Positions 1 to 11,060 of a stretch of 64,000 bases of DNA are shown piece by piece (the first letter of the stretch is position 1; every line of letters starts with the position of its first letter). The notes beneath the pieces were generated by a model. It had not been told where the DNA came from. It was given only the letters and a program-made list of their open reading frames with translations, and ran no database searches. The DNA comes from Todiramphus chloris collaris (lineage: Eukaryota > Chordata > Aves > Coraciiformes > Alcedinidae): contig JANVCC010000219.1 in NCBI GenBank assembly GCA_025345505.1, positions 805,513 through 869,512 on the forward strand. The letters run 5' to 3'. A program made the position numbers and the translations under genes.

Positions 1-1761
1 GATCATTTCCTTACAATAGTATTTTTTCTGGAGCAGTGCCTTGTGCCAGGCACAGCTCGGGAGAGGTCCTTTGAGGGCAGCATAGAAAAGGTGCAGGGCA
101 CGAAGGCTTTATGTGAATAAAGAGCAGGAAACAGCATCTTTTTTGTCTTGCTCAAGTAACTCGTTGAAAGCCTGTGCTTGAATTATTATTCTTGATCACA
201 TTTATTCTTAAGTTAACACGATTACTTCTCGGGTACCTGTCTCCTAGGGTCATTTATTACTATTTTCATTTTCCAGCTCCAGCTCTTTGAAAATCATGGC
301 TGAGGTTATAAAGTGTATTTGGAAGAGATGAGGGCTCCTTCTGTCTGCTTTGCTTTGAGCAGCACACGGGGGAAAATGCAGCAGTTGTTTCCATACCGAG
401 GGAGGGTCATGAACTTTTGTTTATATGCTGAAAGCTGAGATTTTCATGAGTCCATTTGAGTTAAGGAACTAAAGTTGGGGCTGGGGGGGCTTGGGGGGGG
501 AGAAAAGAATCCAAATCCAATAAATGCTACAAGACTTGTAATGAAAATTGGCAGCTCCTGGTGCTGCACATCTTGCTCCAATAATCTTTCCTCTCCTTTC
601 CTTTATACTCTCTTCATAAACTCCTTTTCCAGCTCTTTTCCCTGGTGCCCCTTGTTCTTTGTGCTGAGGATATTGAGGATATCAGGTTGGAGCCAGGATC
701 CCTCCCCGTGGCAGTGTCACCAGCCCCTGGACACCACCAGGACCTGTTAAAATAGAGCATTGAGGGGTTTGCCCATCCACCCCATAACCTTAACCAAGCA
801 CCAGATGCCTCCGTGGGAGCTTTGAAAAGTATTTAATGAAGTTTAAAAATCAAACCGATCCTTCAGCTGCCTTTTTCCAGCTGTGGTGCCATGTTTGGAT
901 CCATCAGGAGAAGGTGTGAACGTTGTCTTTCCTTGGAGCTTGAGCTTCTCGGGGCTGCGCTGTGTTCACCTGGTGATCTGGTGCCAGGAGGATGGTGATG
1001 CTCGACCTCCTTGAGCCTTCTCTGTCTCCAGATAAAACACTTCAGACCACGGCTTCCCCTGAAAAGCATCACTGTTTAGCTTCATCTAGTTGGAAATCAG
1101 AAATATGTAGGGTTTTTTTCTCTGCTTATCTGGGTTCTGTGCTTCCTGGGTTCAGTTTTCCACCCTACCAAGAGTGGTCTCCCCCGTGGGACCAACACTG
1201 AGCTCATCCCATGGGGATCCAGCCCCAGACTCCAATCCTCAGGTCCTCAACCTGGGTGCTGCCAAAGCCTTGGGCTTTTGGCAGGCGTCTCCTGTGGCTT
1301 CTGCTGCTCCGATTTGGTTTTGGTTTAAACTTTCTTTTGTTTGATTTTATTTTAAAGTTGGATTTGATGTGATTTGATTTCCCCAGCCCTTGGTGTGCCT
1401 GGTGTGACGTGCTGATAACTCAGGGAGAGCGGCTGCCTGCCAGCTCCGAGCGCTGCGCTCCGAGCTCAGATTAATAAAGGGCTGTCACTTTTATTAACTT
1501 TGGGACCTACTGAATTATTTAATTCCAGGCAGGCACCAAGTGCTGCCCTCCAAGCTTTAAATGGCTTTTTCTGCCTTTGTGCATGCGTGTAAAAGAGAGG
1601 TGTTACACCACCCATTGCCACACGCCCATCAAACAATGCTGCAGGTATTTCAGGGAAAAAAACCCAGCGTTTTGGTAGCAGTTGGTGTTTGCCTCCCTGT
1701 TTTCAGCCTGCCACTACTGATTTGGGGTCAGATGGGTCTTTTTACGGGGCAGGGGTGTATT

Positions 1762-2200
1762 TCATAGAATCATAGAGTCATTCAGGTTGGAAAAGAGCTG
1801 TGGGATCATTGAGGCCAACCGTGAACCCTCCTCTGCAAAGCTCACCCCTAAACCATGTCCCCCAATCTAAACAACCCTTCAGCACCTCCCGGGATGGAGA
1901 CTCAACCCCTCCCTGGGCAGCCTGTTCCAGTCTGCGACTCCTCTTGCTGGGAAACATTTTTCCCTCATGTCCAGTGGAACCCTCCCCTGCTGCAGCTTGA
2001 ATCCATTGCCTCTGGTTCCAGCTAATGGCTGTGAAAGGGACCAGCAGCAGCCTCTCGACAACGTCCTTCCAGGGAGCTGGAGAGAGAGATGAGGGCTCCC
2101 CTCAGCCTCCTCTTCCTCAGACCGAACAGTCCCAGCTCCTTCAGTCGTTCTTCCTAGGATTTATTCTCCAGCATCTTCGCTGCCTCCTCTGCACTTGCCC
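1762..2200 (-). mobile_element. CR1 LINE fragment (3' part)
   Basis: The + strand starts with CATAGAATCATAGAGTCATT and then reads as the reverse complement of a CR1 3' end. It continues through GGGCAGCCTGTTCCAGT-like and CTCAGCCTCCTCTTC-like blocks typical of avian CR1. It is diverged and 5'-truncated, as nearly all CR1 copies are. No intact open frame remains. Confidence 0.85.
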
Positions 2201-3071
2201 CAGCGAGTTTCCCAGCAGCCTGGTGCACGATGCTTAGAGTGGTGGTAAAGTTTTTGGCAAAAAAAATGGTTGAAAACTTTCAGGTGCTTGATTTATTTCC
2301 CTCCTGGCAGAGAGGCAAACTTTGCAGGGAAAGAAGTTTTAATAAACATAGTTTGGAAGTTCAATAATTGGCAGGTAACTAAATTGGGTCTCCCTCGACG
2401 CTTAGGTGCTTGGAAAGACATTCAGGTTTGGGTTTTTTCTTTTTCTTTAAAATGGAAAAAGGAGTTGTTCTTATAGAATTATTCTGCCCCCAGCCTGTAG
2501 AGAAGGGCTGTTACTCAATGACCTGGAGCTCCTCCTTGAAGGATAAATTAAATTGCTGCCTTGCAAGTTGGTGAGGAAGGTGGGGAGGTGCTTTCTCTCC
2601 TCACCCAGTACAAAACGCGGGGGCTCCAGCCCTCACCTGGCAGTTCTGTTGAGTTTTACTTGAAAAAAGGTGAGTTTTGTGCAGAGATGCTGCCTTTGGT
2701 CCTCTGAACCCACAGCTCTTCCTGAGCCCTCTGGTATTAAGGTGCCCACCCAAGTGTCAGCTCTCAGGTGAGGTCCTGCAGCACCAACAGCGGGGGGGGG
2801 GGGGGGGTTTCCCGTCAAAAACTTGGGAAAGCTTCTTGTAGGCATCCCCAGGAGCGTTCCCGTGGGATGCAGGTCACAGCTGGGGGATGTGGTGTTTCTG
2901 GGGGGTCCTGGTGGTGCTGGTACCTCGCCCCTCGGAGCAACGCACGGGTGTGATTTGGGCAAAACGTGCCCAGTTGCTGGTAGTGCCGTGCTGGTCTTGC
3001 AGGCTGGATTAAGCCCAGCCCAGGTGTTGGCATCTTCTGTGGGTGTGAAACACGTAACTTCACCTACGGGG

Positions 3072-3472
3072 CTGAGAGAGTTGGGGTTCTTTCAGCCGGG
3101 AGAAGAGAAGGCTTCAAGGAGACCTTATAGCAGCCTCCCAGTATCTGAAGGGGGCTACAAGAAAGATGGGAAGGGTCTTTTTCCAAGGGCTTGTAGTGGC
3201 AGGACAAGGGGTGATGGCTTCAAAGTGGAAGAGGGGAGATTGAGATGAGAAATTAGGAAGAAGTTCTTCACTCTGCGGGTGGTGAGACCCTGGCACAGGT
3301 TGCCCAGGGCAGCTGTGGATTCTCCATCACTGGAAGTGTTGAAGCCCAGGCTGGCTGGGGCTGTGAGCAACCTGCTCTAGTGGGAGGTGTCCCTGCCCAT
3401 GGCAAGGGGGTTGGAACTGGGTGAGCTTTAGGGTCCCTTCCAACCCAAACCATTCTCTGGTTCTGTGATGAC
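3072..3472 (+). mobile_element. CR1 LINE fragment (3' part)
   Basis: Plus-oriented CR1: GAGAGTTGGGGTT, then GAGAAGAGAAGGCTTCAAGG, a GTGGTGAGACCCTGGCAC block, and the terminal GGTCCCTTCCAACCCAAACC followed by ATTCTCTGGTTCTGTGA. Truncated at its 5' side. Related to the 21.4 kb and 24 kb copies but more diverged. Confidence 0.9.
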
Positions 3473-3989
3473 GGATGGGAGCAATATGGCTGCTGATCTG
3501 GGCCTGAGGCTCCCCAAAGTTTGTCATGGAAGCCTTAGGATGAAAAAAGTCATAGGGAAACCTACAGAAAACATAACTGATAGCTGCTGTGTCCAGAAGT
3601 TGACTTTTTCAGTTGGCAAGTGAAACGATGGTGTATTTAGTGCTGGCTTTGCCGACGAGGAGCACATTGGCCAGCGCAAGGCTGCCGCGGGATACATCGG
3701 ATGGGAGATATTAGGACTTACATCCCTGCAGGCTTCCCCTCAAGTCCTGGAGTCGCTTCTCCGTTATTATTTATAACTCAGCTAGAAGGGGTGGGTCCCT
3801 TCAAGGAACCCAGTGGGACGGCAGCATCGGCCCCGTGCAGCTCCTGGCGTCAGCACGAGCCTCCTGGGCTCCAGCCCCTGCCGCGCATCCCTCCCGGCGC
3901 GGGGCGAGGGTTTCTCCGCAGAGCCTTTTGTCGGCTGGTTAAGGAACACGGCCGCCGCAGGTTCTTAGGAGCTGTTAGCATGAGCCATT

Positions 3990-4200
3990 AACTCTTCCTT
4001 TTAATTATTCAGGTTGCCTCTTTTAAATTTCTTTTTTTAAGTGGAGCTAATAGGCTTTGCAGAGGAGGCTTCCAACCACAGCAGTTCCTCCCCGGAGGAG
4101 CCCTGTTTGTGCATCGCCGGCTAATCTCTTTTCTTCATTATCCCTTATCTTCCTCTAGCTGATTAATTGCTTTCAATTGATTTATAAATATTCTGTTGAT
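3990..4200. promoter_or_regulatory. Possible conserved non-coding element (TAAT-rich)
   Basis: AT-rich block without CR1 similarity or coding potential, with several homeodomain-type cores (TTAATTATTC, GCTAATCTC, GATTAATTGC, CAATTGATTTATAAA). Such islands of AT-rich unique sequence in a GC-rich intron often mark enhancers. No conservation data are available here, so this is only a candidate. Confidence 0.2.
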
Positions 4201-4794
4201 ACACGCAGCGGACGGGTGGGGAATGGGATACGTCCGGGCACATGGGGTCATCGATCCGTGCAGACCCCCGAGCTTTCCTAACCTGCCTGGCAAAGCTGAG
4301 CGATTTCAGACAGGCTTTAGTCTTTTCTTCCTTTTTTTTTTTTTTTCTTTTTCCTGCAAAACTTGTGTGGTAGCATCGTTTTGAGTCTCTGCACATGAAC
4401 AAGCCCTGCTGCTTTTCTGGTCCCAGTTGAATATCCATGGGGATGCTGGGCACAGTCAAGGCCACGTTGAGGTGGGGTTTGTGCTTTTGACAGGTTGCCA
4501 ACTCCATCAGTCCATCGCATCCCCTCCCAACTCTACCTGATGGCAGAGCGTGGCCCCAAAATCGTGAGTGGGTGAAATGTTCTTACCTTGAAGCTTTGGA
4601 GCTGCTGGAGGTGCTGATGGGGATGGGAGTGGAAAGTGGGGGGCTCTGCCCATCTTCCCCTCCATGCAAAGCCTGGGCCCATGGCTCATGCCCAGCAAAA
4701 AGCAGATATTGAGTGTAAAGAAATAGGGTTTGGGTAAATAGTCTCCTAGGGTGCATTCAGAAGTGTAGCCAGCAGGTCAAGGGAGGTTCTCCTT

Positions 4795-5342
4795 CTCCTC
4801 TGCTCTGCCCCAGTGAGACCACATTGGAAGTACTAGGCCCAGTTCTGGGCTTCCCAGTTCAAGAGACACAAGGAACTACTGGAGAGAGTCCAGTGGGGGC
4901 TCTGAAGATGCCGAGGGGCCTGGAGCATCTCAGTGCCAGGACAGGCTGAGAGCCCTGGGGCTGTGCAGCTGGAGAAGAGCAGCCTGAGAGGGGAGCTGAG
5001 CAATGCTGAGCAAGAGCTAAAGGGCCCCAGGGGGCAAGAGGCTGGGGCCAGACTCTGCTCAGTGGTGCCCAGGGACAGGACAAGGGGCACCAAGGGGCAC
5101 CAACTGGAACCCAGGAGGTTCCACCTGAGCAGGAGGAGAAACTTTGGTTGTGAGGGTGTGGGAGGCTGTGCCAGGCTGCCCAGAGAGGCTGTGGAGTCTC
5201 CTTGTCTGGAGAGATTCCCAACCCGGCTGGACACTGCCACCCTGGGCCCCCTGCTCTGGGTGACCCTGCTGGAGCAGGGGGGTGGCACCAGAGCATCTCC
5301 AGAGGTCCCTGCCAACCCCCACCAATCTGTGGTTCTGCGAAA
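4795..5342 (+). mobile_element. CR1 LINE fragment, young-looking subfamily
   Basis: Plus-oriented CR1 starting near CCAGTGAGACCACATTGGAA. It runs through TGAGAGCCCTGGGGCTGTGC and the GGAGCAGGGGGGTGGCACCA block and ends at GGTCCCTGCCAACCCCCACC. From about 4912 to 5340 it is almost identical to the copy at 46808-47235, which points to a recently active subfamily. The 3' (ATTCTATG)n tail is degraded to ATCTGTGGTTCTG. Confidence 0.92.
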
Positions 5343-5435
5343 TGCTTTTCATACTGATAATGCAGCAGGTTGCATGGGCAGCTTGGCTGGCAGCAGTTGT
5401 TGTAAAAAGATGTTTTCTATAGTGAATTCCCTAAT

Positions 5436-5436
<1 letters not shown>

Positions 5437-5476
<40 letters not shown>
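5437..5476. repeat. (TAGA)10 microsatellite
   Basis: Ten uninterrupted TAGA units just downstream of the CR1 3' end. Likely length-polymorphic. Confidence 0.98.
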
Positions 5477-6581
5477 GTGGTTAATGAAGAGAGATCATTA
5501 AAATTGCATTCAAAACTCTCTGGAAGCTAAAGGGCAGCTTCAAAAAGCAAATCAAAAAAGGCAGTAACATCTGGTTGGTAAAGATACCATCCAAACTCGG
5601 AGAGGAGTTGCCCACCTCCAACCCCACTGCAGCCGTGTCTGTCACTGAGTTTTGACAGCCAGGGGCACATTTTTACCTCGGGGTACGGGATTCACCTGTC
5701 CTTGTGAGCTTCCTGGGGACACACTGACCCTGGGTGGCCCCGTGGTACCATTCCTGGCTGGGCACTGGGGTGAGAGAAGGCTTCACAAACCACGACAAGG
5801 AACCGTTTCCCAAAGTTTCAGACCCGCTGCGCGGCTTTGGGGTTTGTTGCGGTTTGATTTATTATTGTTTTGATTTATTCCTCTCCTCCGTCACCACAAA
5901 GTGCTCGGTGGCACAGGCACAGCCTCGGCGTACAGCAGCTTAATTACACTTTGCTAATGAGGGATTGCCAAACGAACGGGGCTGTTTTAGCAGCCCAGGC
6001 TGCCGCTTTATCGTCTGTTTGCAGGAGTTGTGTAATTTCTTTGTCATCATATATGGTAATATATTCACTGCAGCGTGACATAGGATGAGGTTCAATGAAT
6101 AATGTAAAACCCAGACTCACGCTGAATCTATATGAGCTGTGCTTTCCCCCCCAGCGTTCGTTTAAAAAGGGAAATACTGATTCTGGTTGGGTTTGGTGGC
6201 TCAGAGCTCTCGGAGAGACCGGGTTTCGCTGATCCATACCCAAGCCGGGTGGCCAGCCCAGCCCTTCCATGGATGCCATCGGTGCCATCCCTCGTCTTAG
6301 CACTGATGAAGCCAGGCAGGGCAGGAAGGAGTGGCTGATGTTGACTGGATCCAGATGTGGCAGGATGGATCCACAGGGGCAGGCAGATTGCAAAGGGCAC
6401 AGCTGAGATTTTGGGTGTATACCCCGTAAGTGATGTGAAGAGAAACCAGGAACAAGCTCAGAAACAAGGATTTGATGCTTTTCTTCCCTTCTCACCACTC
6501 TCTGAAGCAGAGGTGCTGGTCACCCAGGATGGAGCAGGGCAGGCTGTGTTTGGGTTTAGGTACCAGGTGAACCCTCCCCAG

Positions 6582-6608
6582 TATATATATATATATATAT
6601 ATATATAT
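6582..6608. repeat. (TA)n microsatellite
   Basis: 27 bases of uninterrupted TA, followed immediately by TGA and a T/C run. Confidence 0.97.
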
Positions 6609-6619
6609 GACTTTTTTTT

Positions 6620-6860
6620 TCCCCCCAGTTGCTGTCTTTGAATGCTAATTAGGACGGCTAATTCCTATTTGTTTTCCTCTCTTTTTTTTTAAACCAAATT
6701 CTGATCGGTATCATTTATTTTTGTGGGCCGTTATCTCAGTCTCATTACAGCGTTTTAGCATCGGAATGAAAACATCATAAGGAAGCCAGAAGTTGTTAGG
6801 CATAAAATGTCTGTGATGATAACTGTAATTCTCATGATAAAACAAAAAAAAAAAAAAACC
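6620..6860. promoter_or_regulatory. Possible conserved non-coding element
   Basis: Unique, moderately AT-rich block with TGCTAATTAGGACGGCTAAT, TATCTCAGTCTCATTACAGC and TGATGATAACTGTAATTCTC. There is no CR1 similarity and no open frame. The block at 5940-6130 has a similar texture. Proposed only on composition and on clustered TAAT/GATA-type cores. Confidence 0.2.
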
Positions 6861-8114
6861 CCAAACCAAAAAAAACAATAGAAAAAACTGTGATGAGATC
6901 AGGAAACTACCAAATGAAACTGCAGCCAGGAGCTTGGAGACAGGCGGGATGATGATTGTGCTTTACTTTTTCACCTCTTTAGGACACCGATGACTTTTGC
7001 AATGTTATTTTAAGGGAAGGGCAAGTCTCTGTGTATGGCCTGGGTGGGGACAGAAAAAAACCCCACCTTTGAATTTTTCTCTCCATCGAGGCTTTAATTA
7101 ATCACTGCACAAACTCTTGGGCGACGCACGTGCAGTTTTTGGGAGCTTAAAATACTCCGGCGGTGCTGGAGTAGGAGGAGGAGGTGCCAAGTGGTGCCAA
7201 GTTCCTGAAGGAAAATGAGCCTGGTCTGTGTTAATGAATCCTTCACCTCACACATTACAATTCTGCAACCTCACCGCCGTTGATTTTTACCTCAGTAAAA
7301 GCAGACGGAGGCTTCCTGAAATTCCCAGCCGAGAGCTCTCCTCGGTGACAGCGTCAATTTGTCACGAGTGAAATGTTTGACAAAAATGTGTCATTTTTGA
7401 GAAGTTTTCCTTGAAAGGAAAACCAGGGGGGAAAAAAAGAAGGAAAAAAAAAAAAGAAATCTGCTCTGTTTTGAAACATCGCTTCATTGTCATTTTTTTT
7501 TATGAGAGATGGGGATGGAGAAGGAGGTTTCCATGAGCGTGGGGAAAATGTTTTAGCAAGTCTTCCTGGGAGTGGGTGGGATATGAGGTGAGATACGAGG
7601 TCTTCCGACCTTTCCCATTGATATGCAGTGTGTTTTAGGAACAGCTCTGTTCTCCAGGTCAGATGTTGCTTTGCAAGGACCAGCCCCTATCCAGAGGTGC
7701 AGAAATGCTTCACTGACCTTCTGCAGAGGCCTTCGGGGCCATAATGTACACAACACCCATGTGGCCAAGTTGTATTTAATAACCACCGGCTGCCATGAAG
7801 TGTTTTGGTGGGAACGGTGCCTTTTTGGGTGGTGATGCTGAAGTTGGAAGTGCTTCTTGACCCCAAGTTGGGTCTCTATTGCACGTCTCTGCTGGCCCCT
7901 GCCCTTGCAGGGTTTTCAGCCCAACCTTGAAGAAGCTGGAAGATTCTGGTGGTGACCACCATAGCTGGCTTGCTCCGGAGTGATAACCCTGGTGGTTCCT
8001 CCAAGCCTGGGAAGCCAGAGGTGCAGGTTTGTCCTCTGGTGTAGGCTGTCCAGTTTGGATCAGACTTGTCTGTGGAGACCTTCCCTGCTGGGTTTGGGTG
8101 GGAACAGTCCCTCC

Positions 8115-8275
8115 TGCCCCTGCAGGATAAGGGACCCAGGGCCGCAGTGTCCGGGTGGGTTTGGAATCTCTCCAGAGGAGACTCCACAACCTCTGTGGGC
8201 AGCCTGGCACAGCCTCCCACACCCTCAAAAGTAAAGAAATCTCTCCTCATGTTCAGATGGAGCTTTGCATCATGT
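8115..8275 (-). mobile_element. CR1 LINE fragment
   Basis: The + strand reads TGGAATCTCTCCAGAGGAGA then CTCCACAACCTCTGTGGGCA and CCTCCCACACCCTCA. This is the reverse complement of the interior of the CR1 3' region. The 3' terminus is missing. Confidence 0.75.
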
Positions 8276-9889
8276 GTGTGCACTGGGGACGAGGACAGGT
8301 CCTGCAGGTCTGAGTAACGCTGCTTGCTCCACCTTTAGTCAGCAGGAGCAAGGACAGGAGCCCAGCCCAGCCTACCCACTTACTCACCAGGCTCCTCTGC
8401 CAGGAGTGCAGCAGGTTGGGGAAGCTGCTTCTTGGGGAGCTTGGGGCTTCTGCAACGCCCGCAACGCAGAGAACCTCCCCCCTTTGCTTCAGTTCGGGGC
8501 ATCTTCCCGTGCCGTGGCAGGTCACACCAAGGGGTGCCCGGTTCCCTTGGCCTCGTGCTTGTTTGTAAAGCAGAATTTGATCCGTGGGCTCTCCCAGACC
8601 CGTTGGGGTTCTTTGCTCACGTGGGGCTGTTGCATCGGGAGCTGAGTCGGCACGGGCGGGCTCCGACTTGATCCCCGGGGAGAGGAGTTGTGCAACCAGG
8701 GAGTGATGGGAAGTGGAGGTGACGCAGCGGCCAAGAGCAGAGCTTCTGTGGGCTTCAAGGAGCCGAGGTTGGTGATGGCCGGGCTTGGGGCAGCCGGGGG
8801 GCACCACATGCCCTGGCAGCGAGGCTGCGGGTAGTGCCACTGCGTGCGCTGGGGGCATTGCCAGCAACACCAGCCACGTCGGTGCCGGCCCGGCGCGCAC
8901 ACTGGAGTTTGTCACGATGAGAAATAGGGCTTGCTGCAAAATAAACCCAACTCCCTTCCCCTCACCAAGCTGCTGGCGAGGGTTAGGGAGGGGGGCAGTG
9001 CCCAGCAGCGGGGTGTGGGGCTGGTAAGGATCCAGTTTATTGAGCTGTTGGCATATGGAGGTGGCAGTGGTTGCATCTCTTTATAGCCAGGAGCGGCTCC
9101 TCCTGCAGTTAAACTGTCACCCACTTCCCAAAATCATAAAAGCCTGTGGACTTATGGGCGTGCCTCAGTTTCCCCATGCCGAAGATGCTACTGCTGCAGG
9201 GTGGGGGAGCTGGGTTCACAGTGTCTGGCAGAGGCTTCGCAGGCTGGGCACTGTTGGAAAGCAGAAGAAGATTTAATTATTTTCTGCCTCGGATTGTCTT
9301 TCCGGAGCTTTGTACAAGTCGTGTCCTCCTGAGGTGTGTGCAGGCAGCGTTCGGGGAGCTGCCCGCAAAGCATCCCCGAGCCAGCGGCTGCACAGATTTG
9401 TAAACCCAAAGTGCTTCTGCCCAATTCTTCATCTCTTCGGAGGGGGGAATAAGTTTAAAAGGTGGGTGTGCTGCAGAGGGTTTGGGAACATGTGGAGCAG
9501 GCAGCTGGGGGAAGCCAGGCAGTGGTGTGGAGTCTACTGCCAGCAAAAAAAAGCAACACAAGCCTGCTGAATTTCAGAGGATTTGGGTCTTCCTGGCGTG
9601 CATTCATGCAGCTTTAGACACAGAGAGACGACCGTGCCCCAGCTTTGGGGAGGAGGTTTCCCCCCCCCCACCCCCATCCCAGCAGCTCCTTCTCTCTCTG
9701 CCCTTCTTGCCCTTCTTCACTGTGGGTCCAGCCCCAGTGCTCTGGCAGAGGGGGTGAATCAGGGGGGGCTTATCAGGGGGACCGGTCTGCCACGATGCTC
9801 CCGCAGCCGCGGCTATCGTACAGTTGCAACCTACCTGGGCAAAATCAATAATAATTCCGTTTAACCCCCCACCCCCCCGCACCCCCCAC

Positions 9890-11060
9890 CCCACTGCATC
9901 TGCTTCCTTCGCCGGGAGCAGCCGCACGCTGGAGCCGCTTGGCGTTGCGTTACCTCCTGCCTCAGTTTCCCCCCGTCTCCCCGAGCCGCCGGGCGATGGC
10001 TTTGAGCGGTGGCCGAGCCGGTTGCTGGGGGCGGAGGTGGCGGCGCCTTCTCCGCTCCGCCTGCTCGGTGGGTGGCGGCGGAGCGATGGCCGCAGAGAGC
10101 CCGGAATCATTTCCGCCGCCGGCCGCGCTCCGGGTTCCTGCTCGGCCCCTTGCGCTCCGGGGCAGAGCTCTCGCCGGCTCCGGGCCCCCGTCCCGCGTCC
10201 CTCGGCTCGGCGGGCAAAGCCACTCCTCTGCCGGGCTGACATCCGGCCGGGCAGGCTCGGTGACCGCCGAGGGGTCAAATTCCCAGCGCAGGTAGCGGCC
10301 GCCGAGACTTCCGCGCCGTGCCGGGGAGGAGCCCGCCCCGGGGACCCCGGGGACCCCCCGATCCCGCCCTTCCCCCGCCATGAAGTCGGAGCAGGACGAG
10401 AGCAAAGCGGGGACGTGCCGCTGCCAGCGCGGCTTTGCTCCGCAGCCGGCCTATTGTTCGGGTCGCTGGGGACGGCGAGGGGCGGCCGGGGACGATGCTC
10501 CGGGCAGGGGGCCGTGCCCCTGCTTAGCCCACGCAGGTAAGGGGCTCACCCGGGGCGGGGAGGGGGGAATCCCGCCGCCTGAAAGCGAGGGGGGGGCTGC
10601 AGCCCGGGGTGCTTTCCTTTCCCTTGCTCCGTGCCGTTGTAGCTCGCTCCGTGCCGCTGTGTAGCTCGCTTCCTCCCGGGAGGAACAAAACAACGCCGGG
10701 CGGCTCGGCCAGCGCGCCCCGAACCTCGCCGGGGCCGCGCAGGAGCGGGGCTGGGGGTCCCGGTCCGGCCCCCGCTCCCGGGGCTCGGCTGCGGGTACGG
10801 GCTCGGGGCTCGGCTACCCCGGGCGGGGGCAGGAGGGCGGCCGGGCAGCGCCCCGCGCCCCGCGGTCCATTTTGTCTCGGGGAGAGAGAAGTTGGGAGCG
10901 TGCGGGAGGTCGCGGAGGGTTCGGCGCTCGGCTCTGGTCGCAACCCCTCAGCCCGGCCGCTTTCGAACCGTGCGTGCTTTGGAAAGGCTTTGCCAGCTCC
11001 AGCCTGCCCCCCGAACCCCTCTGCCCCCCCCCTGCCTCCGGCACGCACGGCAGCTTTGCT
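9890..11060 (+). promoter_or_regulatory. KAZN: CpG island, probable internal KAZN promoter
   Basis: About 1.1 kb of very GC- and CpG-rich DNA with no TATA box, in sharp contrast to its flanks. It contains many GGGGCGGGG/CCCCGCCC-type Sp1-like boxes and GCCGCCGCC stretches. It covers the candidate first exon 10380-10536, whose donor is followed by more GC-rich intron. Its position upstream of the shared KAZN exons makes an alternative KAZN promoter the simplest reading. A divergent antisense transcript is also possible. Confidence 0.7.
10380..10536 (+). CDS. KAZN: KAZN candidate alternative first coding exon
   Basis: The ATG at 10380 has a strong Kozak context (CCCGCCATGA). It opens a frame of 52 codons plus one base that ends exactly at an excellent donor (CACGCAG|GTAAGG). 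The leftover G joins the CG at 16631 to make GCG (Ala), giving ...[16 protein letters not shown], which is in frame with unmistakable kazrin. The 52-residue N-terminus has a CRC and a CPC motif, is rich in Gly/Arg, and matches none of the human kazrin N-termini I remember. CpG-island location, Kozak context, donor and phase agree, but no transcript evidence is available. Translation could instead start at Met72 with this exon as 5'UTR. Confidence 0.6.

Larger units (their letters stand above)
1..9890. other. Non-coding region upstream of the KAZN internal promoter
   Basis: No exon could be supported here on either strand. Open frames are short or low-complexity and lack vertebrate exon signatures (no conserved reading frame between a good acceptor and donor). 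The stretch holds four CR1 fragments, a TAGA and a TA microsatellite, a 16-base G run (2792-2807) and several AT-rich TAAT-containing blocks listed separately. Human KAZN has a distal first exon very far upstream, so this is probably intron of the long KAZN transcript. That is inference from the human gene structure, not something shown here. Confidence 0.5.

Noticed and set aside
8253..8939. 228-codon minus-strand frame
   Set aside because: No splice context, recognisable domain or coding bias; its start overlaps a CR1 fragment.
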